Shown one piece after another: positions 32,132-43,386 of a DNA stretch of 64,000 nucleotides; positions within the stretch are counted from its first letter, which is position 1, and every line of letters begins with the position of its first letter. Position numbers and translations under genes: made by a program. The DNA is from Candidatus Aminicenantes bacterium UBA6072. Lineage in GTDB: Bacteria; Acidobacteriota; Aminicenantia; UBA2199. The DNA lies in contig DIXU01000005.1 of assembly GCA_002436105.1 (NCBI GenBank), positions 1 through 64,000 on the forward strand. The letters are read 5' to 3'. The notes under the pieces were generated by a model. It saw nothing but the letters and a program-made list of their open reading frames with translations. It was not told the origin of the DNA and made no database searches.

Positions 32132-33890
32132 GCGTCTTTTCTGGACAGCCGCCGGCCTGGTCCTGATGGCCTCATTGGCCCCGGCCGCGGCCAACCCCTG
32201 GGGCGACCTGAAAAAGATCTATTTCTACGAGGCCAGCGGCAACCTGGCCGAGGCGCGGAGAAGCCTGGAGCGGCTGGACGCCGAAGCGCTGCCCCCGAAT
32301 GACAAGGTCGAACTGGTCCGCAAGCTGGTCGAGCTGGGAGATCTCCACCTGCGGAAAAAGAATGATCCCCTGGCCGAGGCCTACTACCGCCAGGCCCTGA
32401 AGCTCGCCCCCCAGAACGTCTGGCCGGTATACAACAAGCTGGAGAGGATCTTCCGGCGCCGCGGCGGGTTCTTCTGGAAATTCTCCGACCTCGGGCGGCA
32501 GTTCGCCCTGGTGACACGCAGCTTCAACTCCTCCGTCCTCCTGCTGGGCGGACTCTTCAGCGTGCTGATGTTCTCGGGGCTGCTGCTCTTCTTCATGGTG
32601 GCCGCCGCGCTGGCCGTCCGCTACTTCAAGCTGTCCGCCCACGACTTCATCCTGGAGGGCCAGAACCGCTTCAGCATGCTGAAACTCCTGCTGCTGCTCC
32701 TCCTCCTCTTCTGGCCGCTGCTGATCACCGGCGGCTGGGCGATCTACCCCTTCCTGCTCTGCGGCATCCTCTGGAGCTACTTCAGCCATGACGAACGCGT
32801 CCTGGTCAAGCGCATCCAGGTCCTGCTGCTGGTGCTGACCCTGCTCCACGGCCTCGGCCAGTACCTGGAAAGGAGCATGCTCAGCCCCGGTTTCCAGACC
32901 GTGCAGCAGGTCTATGCCGGCCGGCTGTACCCCGCCGCCGCCTACCAGCGCTTCGACAACGAAATGAAGGTCATGCAGGCGTACGCCTACTACCATGACG
33001 GCCAGCACGATGTCGCCATGGACATCCTGCTGGATACGGGAAGCGGCTACGGCACGCAGCTGAAGTACAACCTGCTGGGCGACATCCATTACGAGAAGGG
33101 CCACATCGCCCAGAGCATCCAGTTCTACCGCCAGTCGCTCAGCCTGAACGACCGCAACCCGGTCACGCTGAAGAATTTTACCGTCACGCTGCTGAAGAAC
33201 GACGACCCGGACCTGTTCCTCTTCTACAGCAGGAACTACCCGCAGCTCAGTGGCATCAAGGACAAGGTCGCCACCCTGCAGAAGGACCGCCTGCCGGAAG
33301 GGATCCTGTGGCGGCGCCTGCTGAACTTCTCCTGGAGGCGTTTCCACCCCTGGCACTTCCTGGAGGTTGTCGCCGGCGAGTTCCTGCGCTTTCCGGTGTT
33401 GCTGGCCCTGCTGGCCATGGCGGCCTATATCTTCCTGCTGCGCCGCTTCGTTCCCTCCCTGGGGCAAAGCATTTTCTGCAGCAAGTGCGGCAAGATCATC
33501 CGCAAGATGTCGATCGAACAGGCGCAGTCGCACGCCCTGTGCGAGGACTGCTACCAGCTGTTCCTGATCAAGGACCCCATCTTCCTGGAAGCGAAGCTGC
33601 TCAAGGAAAAGGAGATCGGCCGCCAGGCCGTCCGCAAGCAACTGCTGCAGCTGGCCGTTTCTCTGGTCGTGCCGGGCTTCATCCTGAATTTCCGCGACCG
33701 GATCAAGCTCTTCGCATCGCTGTTTTTCCTGTTCACCGTGGTCTTCGGGCTGTTCCTGGTCAACACCGTGAATTTCAAGGGCGTGTTCGGAGTGGCGCCG
33801 ATGTTCCTCAATCTCATCGGCCTCCTTGCCGCCGTCCTGTACCTGGTGATCGCCGTGGTTTCGCTAAAGGAGGCCAGCGATGGCGTTTAA
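32124..33890 (+). CDS. Membrane protein with TPR region and zinc ribbon, function unknown
   Basis: A 588-residue protein. Residues 1-23 form a signal peptide or first TM, followed by a TPR-like part (about 40-105, DPLAEAYYRQALKLAPQNVWPVYNKLERI). Several membrane helices lie between about 130 and 250, then a second TPR-like region (AYYHDGQHDVAMDILLDTG, GDIHYEKGHIAQSIQFYRQSLSLNDRN). A zinc ribbon follows with C452-x2-C455 and C473-x2-C476, and three or more C-terminal membrane helices complete it. The combination resembles polytopic proteins predicted to act in envelope assembly. It overlaps DUF1844 upstream and the DUF4388 gene downstream, implying coordinated synthesis. Confidence 0.72.
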   Translation: MARRLFWTAAGLVLMASLAPAAANPWGDLKKIYFYEASGNLAEARRSLERLDAEALPPNDKVELVRKLVELGDLHLRKKNDPLAEAYYRQALKLAPQNVWPVYNKLERIFRRRGGFFWKFSDLGRQFALVTRSFNSSVLLLGGLFSVLMFSGLLLFFMVAAALAVRYFKLSAHDFILEGQNRFSMLKLLLLLLLLFWPLLITGGWAIYPFLLCGILWSYFSHDERVLVKRIQVLLLVLTLLHGLGQYLERSMLSPGFQTVQQVYAGRLYPAAAYQRFDNEMKVMQAYAYYHDGQHDVAMDILLDTGSGYGTQLKYNLLGDIHYEKGHIAQSIQFYRQSLSLNDRNPVTLKNFTVTLLKNDDPDLFLFYSRNYPQLSGIKDKVATLQKDRLPEGILWRRLLNFSWRRFHPWHFLEVVAGEFLRFPVLLALLAMAAYIFLLRRFVPSLGQSIFCSKCGKIIRKMSIEQAQSHALCEDCYQLFLIKDPIFLEAKLLKEKEIGRQAVRKQLLQLAVSLVVPGFILNFRDRIKLFASLFFLFTVVFGLFLVNTVNFKGVFGVAPMFLNLIGLLAAVLYLVIAVVSLKEASDGV

Positions 33891-34860
33891 GGGGACGCTG
33901 CGCGAATTCAAGGTGCCGGACATCCTGCAGCTGATTTCGCTGCAGAAAAAAACCGGCATTCTGACCTTCAACAGCCAGGAAGGGTTCATCACCATCATTT
34001 TTGAGGACGGCTTCATTATCGGCATCGACGCTTTCCCCAAGAAGCTGGAGATGCGCGTCGGCAATGTCTTCGTCAAGCAGGAGATCATCAGCGAGGAAAT
34101 GCTGCAGCGGGCGCTGGCCATCCAGAAGCGCACCAACCAGAAGGTCGGCGAAATCCTGATCGGCATGGGCCTGATCGATGAAAAGATCATCCCCGAGGTG
34201 CTCAAGATCCAGGCCACGCAGATCGTGCTGTCGTTGTTCAACTGGAAGAAAGGCGAGTACAATTTCAAGGTCCTGGATTACGTCGACAAGGAGCTGCGGC
34301 TGCTCACCCCCATCGCCGTGGACAACCTGATCATGGAAGGGGTGCAGATGCTCGACGAGTGGCCGCTGATCAAGAAGGCCATCTCTTCCGAGGACATCGT
34401 TTTTGAGCCGGTGTTCCTGGGCAGCAAGAAGATCGCGCTGGTCTCGGAGTACGACGACGAGACGCAGCCCAAGGACGCCGACACCCTGCACATGACCGAG
34501 ACCGAGGTCAACCTGCTCAAGCACATCAACGGGCGCAACACGGTCAAGGACATCGTGGAGCTGGGGCAGTTCACCGAGTACAAGATCTACAAGACCCTGT
34601 TCAACCTCTTCAACAAGGGGCTGATGAAGAAGAAGGAGAAGACCGAGCTCCAGGAGATCCAGGAAAAGAAGCTCTTCGAGGACCTGGAGCACGAAAACGC
34701 CCGCAAGCTCGGCCTGCTGGGCAAGTGCCTCATGGCGGCGCTGGCCCTGATCCTGCTGCTGACCTTCTTCACGCCCCTGCGCCCCTTCAACGAAAGAAAA
34801 ATGCTGCTGAAGGCACCGCTGTACCGCAACCACCTGCCGATCTCCCTGACCGCGCGCTGA
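33880..34860 (+). CDS. DUF4388 (PATAN-like) protein with C-terminal membrane anchor
   Basis: A 326-residue protein. The N-terminal 100 residues (GTLREFKVPDILQLISLQKKTGILTF, GFIIGIDAFPKKLEMRVGNVFVKQEIISEEMLQRALAIQ) are a DUF4388 domain of the type linked to signalling and gliding proteins, followed by a helical KIGE-type repeat (QKVGEILIGMGLIDEKIIPEVLKIQ). Residues about 205-255 look like a winged helix (TETEVNLLKHINGRNTVKDIVELGQFTEYKIYKTLFNLFNKGLM). One TM helix sits near residue 290-308 (CLMAALALILLLTFFTPL). It overlaps the preceding gene by 11 bp. Confidence 0.8.
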   Translation: MAFKGTLREFKVPDILQLISLQKKTGILTFNSQEGFITIIFEDGFIIGIDAFPKKLEMRVGNVFVKQEIISEEMLQRALAIQKRTNQKVGEILIGMGLIDEKIIPEVLKIQATQIVLSLFNWKKGEYNFKVLDYVDKELRLLTPIAVDNLIMEGVQMLDEWPLIKKAISSEDIVFEPVFLGSKKIALVSEYDDETQPKDADTLHMTETEVNLLKHINGRNTVKDIVELGQFTEYKIYKTLFNLFNKGLMKKKEKTELQEIQEKKLFEDLEHENARKLGLLGKCLMAALALILLLTFFTPLRPFNERKMLLKAPLYRNHLPISLTAR

Positions 34861-34863
34861 GCA

Positions 34864-35808
34864 ATGAGATTGCGCACCCGCCTGGAGAGGCTTTCCGGCC
34901 CCAGCGCCGTGGCCATCGGCAACTTCGACGGGTTTCACGCCGGCCACCGCAGGATCATCGACACCCTGACCGCCCAGGCCGGCCGTCACCGGCTCATCGC
35001 CGCGGTACTCACCTTTCACCCCCACCCGCGCATTTACTTCAACCAGCCGGTCCGCCTGATCAGCACCGACGCCCAGCGCCTGGAAAACCTGAAACGCCAG
35101 GCGCTCGACCGCCTTTTTTTCATTGATTTCGCCGACCTGGTCTCCTGCCCGGCCGACGTTTTCGTGAACGATGTCCTGCTCGGGAAACTGCAGGCGCGGC
35201 GGCTGGTCGTGGGCGGCGACTTCCGCTTCGGCCGCGGTCGCGAGGGCGACCTGGCCCTGCTGCGGCGCGAGGCGGCCGGCCGCTGCACCGTCATCCGCGC
35301 ACCCGATGTCAGGATCGACGGCCAGCGGGTGGCGAGTTCCCTGATCCGCAGGCAATTGGCGGCCGGCGACGTCGCCGCCGCCGGGCGCATGCTGGAAAGA
35401 CCCTATGCGATCGATGGTATCGTGGTGCGCGGGGCCGGCCGCGGGACGGAGCTCGGCTTTCCGACCATGAACATCGCCAGCGCCAACGATATCCTGCCCC
35501 CGGGCGTTTTTCACACCGAGCTGGAGTTTTGCAGCCCCGTCCGGGCCCGCCGGTCCCCTCCGGCCGCCGGGGCAAGCCGGGGCGGTGGCCGCCATGTCTC
35601 GGCGACGTTCATCGGCCGCGCCCCGGCTTTCACCGATCCCCGGCGCCCTTTGCGCGTGGAGACCCACGTGCCCGGTTTCCAGGGGCGGGTCTACGGCAGG
35701 AAAGTGCGCCTGCATTTCATCGCCAGGATCCGTGAGGAACGGAAATTCGCCGACCCCGGCGAGCTGGTCGAACAGATCCGCCGCGACATCGCCGCCCTGG
35801 GCATTTGA
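34864..35808 (+). CDS. ribF: Bifunctional riboflavin kinase / FAD synthetase
   Basis: A 314-residue cytoplasmic enzyme that makes FMN and FAD. N-terminal adenylyltransferase: AIGNFDGFHAGHRRIID, FHPHPR, GGDFRFGRGREGD, SSLIRRQLAAGD. C-terminal kinase: GRGTELGFPTMNI, and ETHVPGFQGRVYGRKVRLHFIARIREERKF. The usual GVYA at the kinase substrate site reads GVFHTELE, and an Arg/Pro-rich loop (VRARRSPPAAGASRGGGR) is inserted, but the signature residues remain. It ends the DUF1844 operon, and its stop codon lies inside the -35 of the tig promoter. Confidence 0.93.
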   Translation: MRLRTRLERLSGPSAVAIGNFDGFHAGHRRIIDTLTAQAGRHRLIAAVLTFHPHPRIYFNQPVRLISTDAQRLENLKRQALDRLFFIDFADLVSCPADVFVNDVLLGKLQARRLVVGGDFRFGRGREGDLALLRREAAGRCTVIRAPDVRIDGQRVASSLIRRQLAAGDVAAAGRMLERPYAIDGIVVRGAGRGTELGFPTMNIASANDILPPGVFHTELEFCSPVRARRSPPAAGASRGGGRHVSATFIGRAPAFTDPRRPLRVETHVPGFQGRVYGRKVRLHFIARIREERKFADPGELVEQIRRDIAALGI

Positions 35809-35833
35809 CAAGCCAGGGCTTTTTTGTTACAGT
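35805..35833 (+). promoter_or_regulatory. Promoter of the tig-clpP-clpX-lon operon
   Basis: TTGACA (35805-35810), 17-bp spacer, TACAGT (35828-35833). The -35 overlaps the ribF stop. Leader about 35 nt with CAGGAG before the tig ATG. Confidence 0.75.
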
Positions 35834-35874
35834 TTTACCAAGCCTTTCCCAATTCCGAACCAGGAGTCACCACC

Positions 35875-37206
35875 ATGAATCACGAACAAGCGGATAGTGA
35901 AAACAGGCCCGTTCCGCCTGGCCCTGAAGCCGGCGACCCGGCCGCCGGCGACGCCGCCGACAATCCGCTGATCCGGCGCTTCCAGGTCTCCATGCCCGCC
36001 GACGAGATGGCCCGCGAGATCGACCGGCTGGCCGAGGAAACCAGCCATAATGCAAAAATGCCCGGCTTCCGCCAGGGAAAGGTCCCCGTCGACGTGATCA
36101 AGAAAGTGCATCAGCAGGCCCTGCGCGACGAGATCATCCAGAAGTCCATCGGCAAGCTGGCTTTCGCCCACATCGAACGGGAGCGGCTGGCCATCGCCGG
36201 CGAGCCCTACGTGGAAAGGATGGATGATCGCGGCAACGACGGCTTCCAGGCCGACATCGCCGTCGAGATCCTTCCCGAGGTCGAGCTGCCCGACCTGGGC
36301 CATTTGCAGGCCAAGATCCCCGCCGCCGCCCTGAAGGAGGAGGTATTCGACGAGGCCCGGCAGATCGAGCGCGTGCTGGAGGCCAACAAGCGGTCGCTGC
36401 CGGTCCAGGAACGGCCCATTGCCGCCGGCGACCTGGTGCTGCTGACGGTGCAGTCGACCGAGACGGGCAGCAAGCGCAAATGGCCGCGCCAGGAAACCTA
36501 CTTCATGATGAATGCGGAGAACACCGCGGAGATCGCCGGCCTGTTCGACGCGCTGCTGGGGAAAAAAACCGCCGAGACGCTCAGCCTGAAGGCGACCTAT
36601 CCAGCCGACGCAACCAAGAAGGCGTGGGCCGGGAAGGAGATCGAGCACCAGGTGGAGATCAAGACCGTGTACGAAATGAAAAAACCCGAGTTGGACGAGG
36701 AATTCCTCAAGTCCCTGGGCTTGAAGAGCGCCGAGGAGTTCAAGCGCAAGCTGCAGGAGGAGTTCCGGCATCACCAGGAGCACCGGCGGCAGGAAGCGGT
36801 CATGGAAGGCATTTTTGAAACGCTGCTCTCCGAGTGCCGTTTCCCGGTGCCGCGCTCATTGCAGGAGCAGGAAGCAGCCCGGCGCCTGAGCGAGAACCGC
36901 CAGCCGCTGCGCTTCAAGGACGATGAGGAAAAGGCCAAGTTCAAGGAGCTGCTCTTCGCCCAGGCGGAGAAGTCGGTCCGCCTGTCGCTGATCCTGGACA
37001 AGGTGCGCGAAAAATTCCAGATCAGCGTCGGGGACGCCGACCTGGAGAAGGAATATGCCCATCTGGCGCAACACCACCAGGTCAGCGAAAAGGAGATCCG
37101 CAAGTACTACAGCGAGGAAAAAAAGGCGGCCGAGCTGAAGGATCACCTGCTGCAAGGCAAGGTCAACGAATTCCTCAAGGAAAAAATCAAGGTCAAAGAG
37201 GTATAA
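35875..37206 (+). CDS. tig: Trigger factor
   Basis: A 443-residue ribosome-bound chaperone and prolyl isomerase. After an acidic N-terminal tail of about 33 residues comes the ribosome-binding domain with the signature MPGFRQGKVPVDVIKK (GFRxGKxP). The PPIase-like domain (about 180-275) keeps the fold but its sequence is diverged, so isomerase activity is uncertain. The C-terminal chaperone arms (LDEEFLKSLGLKSAEEFKRKL, then helices) follow. The start ATG has CAGGAG upstream. One base separates it from clpP. The order tig-clpP-clpX-lon is the common bacterial one. Confidence 0.95.
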   Translation: MNHEQADSENRPVPPGPEAGDPAAGDAADNPLIRRFQVSMPADEMAREIDRLAEETSHNAKMPGFRQGKVPVDVIKKVHQQALRDEIIQKSIGKLAFAHIERERLAIAGEPYVERMDDRGNDGFQADIAVEILPEVELPDLGHLQAKIPAAALKEEVFDEARQIERVLEANKRSLPVQERPIAAGDLVLLTVQSTETGSKRKWPRQETYFMMNAENTAEIAGLFDALLGKKTAETLSLKATYPADATKKAWAGKEIEHQVEIKTVYEMKKPELDEEFLKSLGLKSAEEFKRKLQEEFRHHQEHRRQEAVMEGIFETLLSECRFPVPRSLQEQEAARRLSENRQPLRFKDDEEKAKFKELLFAQAEKSVRLSLILDKVREKFQISVGDADLEKEYAHLAQHHQVSEKEIRKYYSEEKKAAELKDHLLQGKVNEFLKEKIKVKEV

Positions 37207-37207
37207 C

Positions 37208-37813
37208 ATGCCGCTCATTCCCATGGTCATCGAACAGGCGGGCAACGTCGAACGGGCCTACGACATCTATTCCCGGCTGCTGAAGGACTCGGTCATCTTC
37301 CTCGGTTCGCCGATCGACGACAACGTGGCCAACGTCACGATCGCCCAGCTGCTGTTCCTCGAGGCCGAGGACCCCGAGAAGGACGTCTCCATCTACATCA
37401 ACTCCCCCGGCGGCATCATCAGCGCCGGCATGGCCATCTACGACACCATGCGCTTCATCAAGAACGACGTGGTGACCATCTGCATCGGCCAGGCCGCATC
37501 CATGGCCGCCATCCTGCTCGCCGCCGGCAGCAAGGGCAAGCGCTTCGCCCTGCCCAACTCCAAGGTCATCATCCACCAGCCGCTGGGCGGCTTCGAGGGC
37601 CAGGCCACCGACATCATGATCCAGGCCGAAGAGATGCGCAAAGTGAAGGAAAAGACCATCGAGATCCTCGCCCTGCACACCGGGCAGAAGGCGGAGAAGG
37701 TCGCCATGGATATCGAGCGCGACTACATCATGTCGCCGGAGGACGCCCAGAAGTACGGCATCATCGACTCGGTGATCGCCGACCGCAAGAAGGAAAAGAA
37801 AGGGGGCAAATGA
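37208..37813 (+). CDS. clpP: ATP-dependent Clp protease proteolytic subunit
   Basis: A 201-residue serine protease that assembles into a tetradecamer. The catalytic triad is complete: S98 in GQAASMAA, H123 in IIHQPLGG and D172 in RDYIMS. INSPGG is the oxyanion strand. No propeptide of unusual length. It starts one base after tig and overlaps clpX by ATGA, so protease and unfoldase are produced together. Confidence 0.98.
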   Translation: MPLIPMVIEQAGNVERAYDIYSRLLKDSVIFLGSPIDDNVANVTIAQLLFLEAEDPEKDVSIYINSPGGIISAGMAIYDTMRFIKNDVVTICIGQAASMAAILLAAGSKGKRFALPNSKVIIHQPLGGFEGQATDIMIQAEEMRKVKEKTIEILALHTGQKAEKVAMDIERDYIMSPEDAQKYGIIDSVIADRKKEKKGGK

Positions 37814-39017
37814 AGGAAGAAAAGGAAGCCCGCTGCAGCTTCTGCGGCATCCCCCAGTCGCGGGCGGTCAAGCTGATCGCCGGCCCCGGGGTCTATATCT
37901 GCGACGAGTGCACCAAAACGGCCTACAACCTGATCTTCAGCGGCACCGAGACGCCCAAGCCCGCCGCCAGCGCCAGGAAGCTGAAACTGCTCACCCCGGC
38001 CGATATCAAGGGCAAGCTGGACGAATACATCATCTCCCAGGACGCGGCCAAGAAAAAGCTGGCCGTTGCCGTCTACAACCACTACAAGCGCATCCAGCAC
38101 GGCCAGAACCTGGCCAACAAGGTCGACATCCGCAAGAGCAACGTCCTGCTGATCGGGCCCACCGGCACCGGCAAGACGCTGCTGGCCGAGACACTGGCCA
38201 AGGTCCTGGACGTTCCCTTCGCCATGGCCGATGCCACCACGCTGACCGAGGCGGGATACGTCGGCGAGGACGTGGAGAACATCCTGCTCAAGCTCTACCA
38301 GGCCGCCGGCGAGAACCGCGAGCTGGCCGAGAAGGGCATCGTCTATATCGACGAGCTGGACAAGATCTCGCGCAAGAGCGAAAATCCCTCCATCACCCGT
38401 GACGTCTCCGGCGAGGGCGTGCAGCAGGCGCTGCTCAAGATCGTCGAGGGCACCGTAGCCAACGTGCCGCCGCTGGGGGGCCGCAAGCACCCCTACCAGG
38501 AGTTCCTCAAGATCGACACCAAGAACATCCTGTTCATCGCCGGCGGCGCCTTCGTCGGCCTGGACAAGATCATCCAGCGGCGCCTCAAGAAGAACGTCAT
38601 CGGCTTTTCGACCGCCTCCAAGGAGAAAGGCCGGGCCTACCGCGCCGACATCTTCCAGCAGGCGCAGCCCGACGACCTGATCCGCTACGGGCTCATCCCC
38701 GAGCTGGTCGGGCGCTTCTCGGTCACGGGCGTGCTCGACGAGCTCGACAAGGACCAGCTGTACCGCATCCTGCTGGAGCCCAAGGACGCCATCACCAAGC
38801 AATTCAAGGCGCTGCTCAAAATGGACGGCGTCGACCTGGATTTCTCCAAGGAAGCCCTGGAAATGATCACCGCCCAGGCCATCGACCGCGGCGTCGGCGC
38901 CCGCGGGTTGCGCGCCATCTTCGAGGAGATCATGCTCGACCTGATGTTCGAGATCCCCTCGCGCAAGGAGGCGGCCGGCAAGGTGCTGATCGACGGCCAG
39001 TTCCTCAGGGACAAGAA

Positions 39018-39030
<13 letters not shown>
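37810..39030 (+). CDS. clpX: Clp protease ATP-binding unfoldase ClpX
   Basis: A 406-residue AAA+ unfoldase. N-terminal zinc-binding dimerisation domain with C9, C12, C31 and C34; Walker A GPTGTGKT; Walker B VYIDELDKI; sensor region; and the IGF loop (KNVIGFST) that docks into ClpP. The pore loop region (YVGEDV) is also present. It overlaps clpP by ATGA and the following lon by 13 bp. Complete and typical. Confidence 0.98.
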
Positions 39031-41348
<2,318 letters not shown>

Positions 41349-41366
41349 GCGGTCTTTTTTTCGACC

Positions 41367-41948
41367 ATGAACATAAAAAAAGCGGAACTCGTGGGAACTT
41401 ACTTCAATGCCAGCCAGCTGCCGGCGGATGTCCGCCCCAAGATCCTTTTCTTCGGGCGCTCCAACGTGGGCAAATCCACGCTGATCAACTCCCTGCTCGA
41501 GCGGCGGCTGGCCAAGACCAGTTCCACGCCCGGCAAGACCCTCAGCGTGAATTTCTACGGCATCGGCCATTCCCCCGCCGGGCCGGGGATCATTTTCGCC
41601 GACCTGCCCGGCTACGGCTACGCCCGGGTTTCCAAGGGAGAAGCGGAGCGCGTGCGCCGGCTCATCGCCGACTTCCTGGCGCGGGTGGAAAACGTCCGCC
41701 TGGCGATCCTGCTCATCGACTCGCGCCGCGGCTTCCTGGCCAGCGACCTGGAGACCCTGGCCCAGATCGTCGAAAAAAATCTTCGCATCTTGACAATCCT
41801 GACCAAGAGTGATAAAATCTCATTTTCGCAACAACGAAATCTCATCGCGCAACTCAAAAACAAATTCGGCCTGCTCGCCATTTCTTTCTCGATCAAATCG
41901 CCGGCGGCCAAGAACGAGATCTGGCAGCGGATCCAAGAGGCCATGTAA
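41367..41948 (+). CDS. engB: Ribosome-biogenesis GTPase EngB/YsxC
   Basis: A 193-residue cytoplasmic GTPase needed for 50S assembly. Seen: G1 GRSNVGKS (residues 30-37), the conserved TSSTPGKT, G3 DLPGYGYA, and G4 TKSDK. No Shine-Dalgarno sequence is obvious before the ATG (TTTTTTTCGACC). It lies 18 bp after lon, and within its own 3' third is a strong promoter for rho. Confidence 0.95.
   Translation: MNIKKAELVGTYFNASQLPADVRPKILFFGRSNVGKSTLINSLLERRLAKTSSTPGKTLSVNFYGIGHSPAGPGIIFADLPGYGYARVSKGEAERVRRLIADFLARVENVRLAILLIDSRRGFLASDLETLAQIVEKNLRILTILTKSDKISFSQQRNLIAQLKNKFGLLAISFSIKSPAAKNEIWQRIQEAM
41790..41818 (+). promoter_or_regulatory. Internal promoter of rho inside engB
   Basis: TTGACA (41790-41795), 17-bp spacer, TAAAAT (41813-41818). 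Start near 41825 gives rho a leader of about 130 nt, within the engB coding region. Confidence 0.65.
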
Positions 41949-41957
41949 GGAGTGAAC

Positions 41958-43223
41958 ATGTATTCATTGAAGGACCTGCAGGGCATGAAGGCACTGGAAC
42001 TGAAAAAGCTGGTCAAGGAAATGCAGCTCGACGACAAGGATGTCAACGACAAGAACACCCTGTTCTTCAAGGTTCTGGACGCCCAGGCCCGAGCCAACGG
42101 CAAACTGTTCGCCGAGGGGGTCATCGAGGTGCACAGCGAGGGGTACGGGTTCCTGCGCTTCCAGGAGTACGCCTACCTGACCAGCCCCGAGGACATCTAC
42201 GTTTCGCCCTCGCAGGTGAACAAGTTCGACCTGCGCACCGGCGACACGGTATCGGGCTCGGTGCGGCCGCCCAAGACCGGCGAAAAGTATTTCGCCCTGC
42301 TGAGCGTCGAGGCGGTCAACAACGAAGACCCCGAGGCCGTGACCGAAAAGCGCCGCAACGTCCGCTTCGAGAAGCTGACGCCGCTCTACCCCGACGAGAA
42401 GATCAACCTGGAGACCGGCACCGACAACATGTCGGGCCGGGTGATGAACCTGCTCACTCCCATCGGCAAGGGGCAGCGCGGCCTGATCGTGGCCGCCCCG
42501 CGCACCGGCAAGACCATGATCCTGCAGAGCATCGCCAAGTCCATCGAGGTCAACCACCCGGAGGTCAACCTGATCGTCCTGCTCATCGACGAGCGGCCCG
42601 AGGAGGTCACCGACATGAGCCGCAACGTCAAGGGCGAGGTCATCGCCTCCACCTTCGACGAGATCCCCCTGCGCCACACCAAGGTGGCCGACATCGTGCT
42701 CGAGAAGGCCAAGCGCATGGTGGAGATGGGCAAGGACGTCGTCATCCTGCTCGACTCGATCACCCGCCTGGCCCGCGCCCACAACGCCATCACGCCGGCG
42801 TCGGGCAAGGTGCTCTCGGGAGGCATCGACGCCAACGCCCTGAACAAGCCGAAAAAATTCTTCGGCGCCGCACGCAACATCGAGGGCGGCGGCAGCCTGA
42901 CCATCCTGGCCACGGCCATCGTCGACTCCGGCAGCCGCATGGACGAGGTCATTTTCGAGGAATTCAAGGGCACCGGCAACATGGAGATCAATCTCGACCG
43001 CCGGCTGGCCGACAAGCGCGTCTTCCCGGCCATCGACCTGTTCCGCTCCGGCACGCGCAAGGAAGAGCTGCTGATCGAGCGCGACGAGCTGAGCAAGATC
43101 TGGGTCCTGCGCAAGGTGCTGGCGCAGATGTCCGAGGTCGAGGCCATGGAACTGCTGGTGGACAAGCTCTCCAAGACCAAGTCCAACGCCGAGTTCATCA
43201 ACATGATGTCCAAGGGGATGTGA
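41958..43223 (+). CDS. rho: Transcription termination factor Rho
   Basis: A 421-residue hexameric RNA helicase. N-terminal helical part MYSLKDLQGMKALELKKLVKEM, a cold-shock-like RNA-binding domain (HSEGYGFLRFQEYAYLTSPEDIYVSPSQVNKFDLRTGD), Walker A APRTGKT with K185, Walker B VNLIVLLIDERPEEVTDM, and Q-loop/R-loop region (SGGIDANALNKPKKFFGAARNIEGGGSLTI). No extra N-terminal insertion domain. ATG 41958 is chosen over the GTG at 41952 because AAGGAG has the right spacing only for the ATG. A heptamer repeat and weak hairpin-U-tract follow. Confidence 0.97.
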   Translation: MYSLKDLQGMKALELKKLVKEMQLDDKDVNDKNTLFFKVLDAQARANGKLFAEGVIEVHSEGYGFLRFQEYAYLTSPEDIYVSPSQVNKFDLRTGDTVSGSVRPPKTGEKYFALLSVEAVNNEDPEAVTEKRRNVRFEKLTPLYPDEKINLETGTDNMSGRVMNLLTPIGKGQRGLIVAAPRTGKTMILQSIAKSIEVNHPEVNLIVLLIDERPEEVTDMSRNVKGEVIASTFDEIPLRHTKVADIVLEKAKRMVEMGKDVVILLDSITRLARAHNAITPASGKVLSGGIDANALNKPKKFFGAARNIEGGGSLTILATAIVDSGSRMDEVIFEEFKGTGNMEINLDRRLADKRVFPAIDLFRSGTRKEELLIERDELSKIWVLRKVLAQMSEVEAMELLVDKLSKTKSNAEFINMMSKGM

Positions 43224-43236
43224 GAGACCCGAAGAA

Positions 43237-43386
43237 GACGTTGGACGTCAGACGTTAGACGTTAGCAAGAACAAGAAAAACATTAGCCGCGCCCCCGATA
43301 AATCCTATCCTGAGATTAGGAATTGGTTTTTTCTTGCTAACTACTAACGTCTAACTACTAGCGTCTAACTACTAACGTCTGACGTC
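43237..43386. repeat. Inverted heptamer arrays between rho and a glycosyltransferase
   Basis: Left arm: GACGTTG, GACGTCA, GACGTTA, GACGTTA at 43237-43264, then GCAAGAA. Right arm: TTCTTGC followed by TAACTAC, TAACGTC, TAACTAC, TAGCGTC, TAACTAC, TAACGTC, TGACGTC at 43338-43386. The arms are partly complementary. In between, ATCCTATC and GATTAGGAAT form a small bulged hairpin followed by TTTTTT, a plausible rho-gene terminator. The right arm contains the stop and last residues of the glycosyltransferase gene on the minus strand. Confidence 0.85.
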
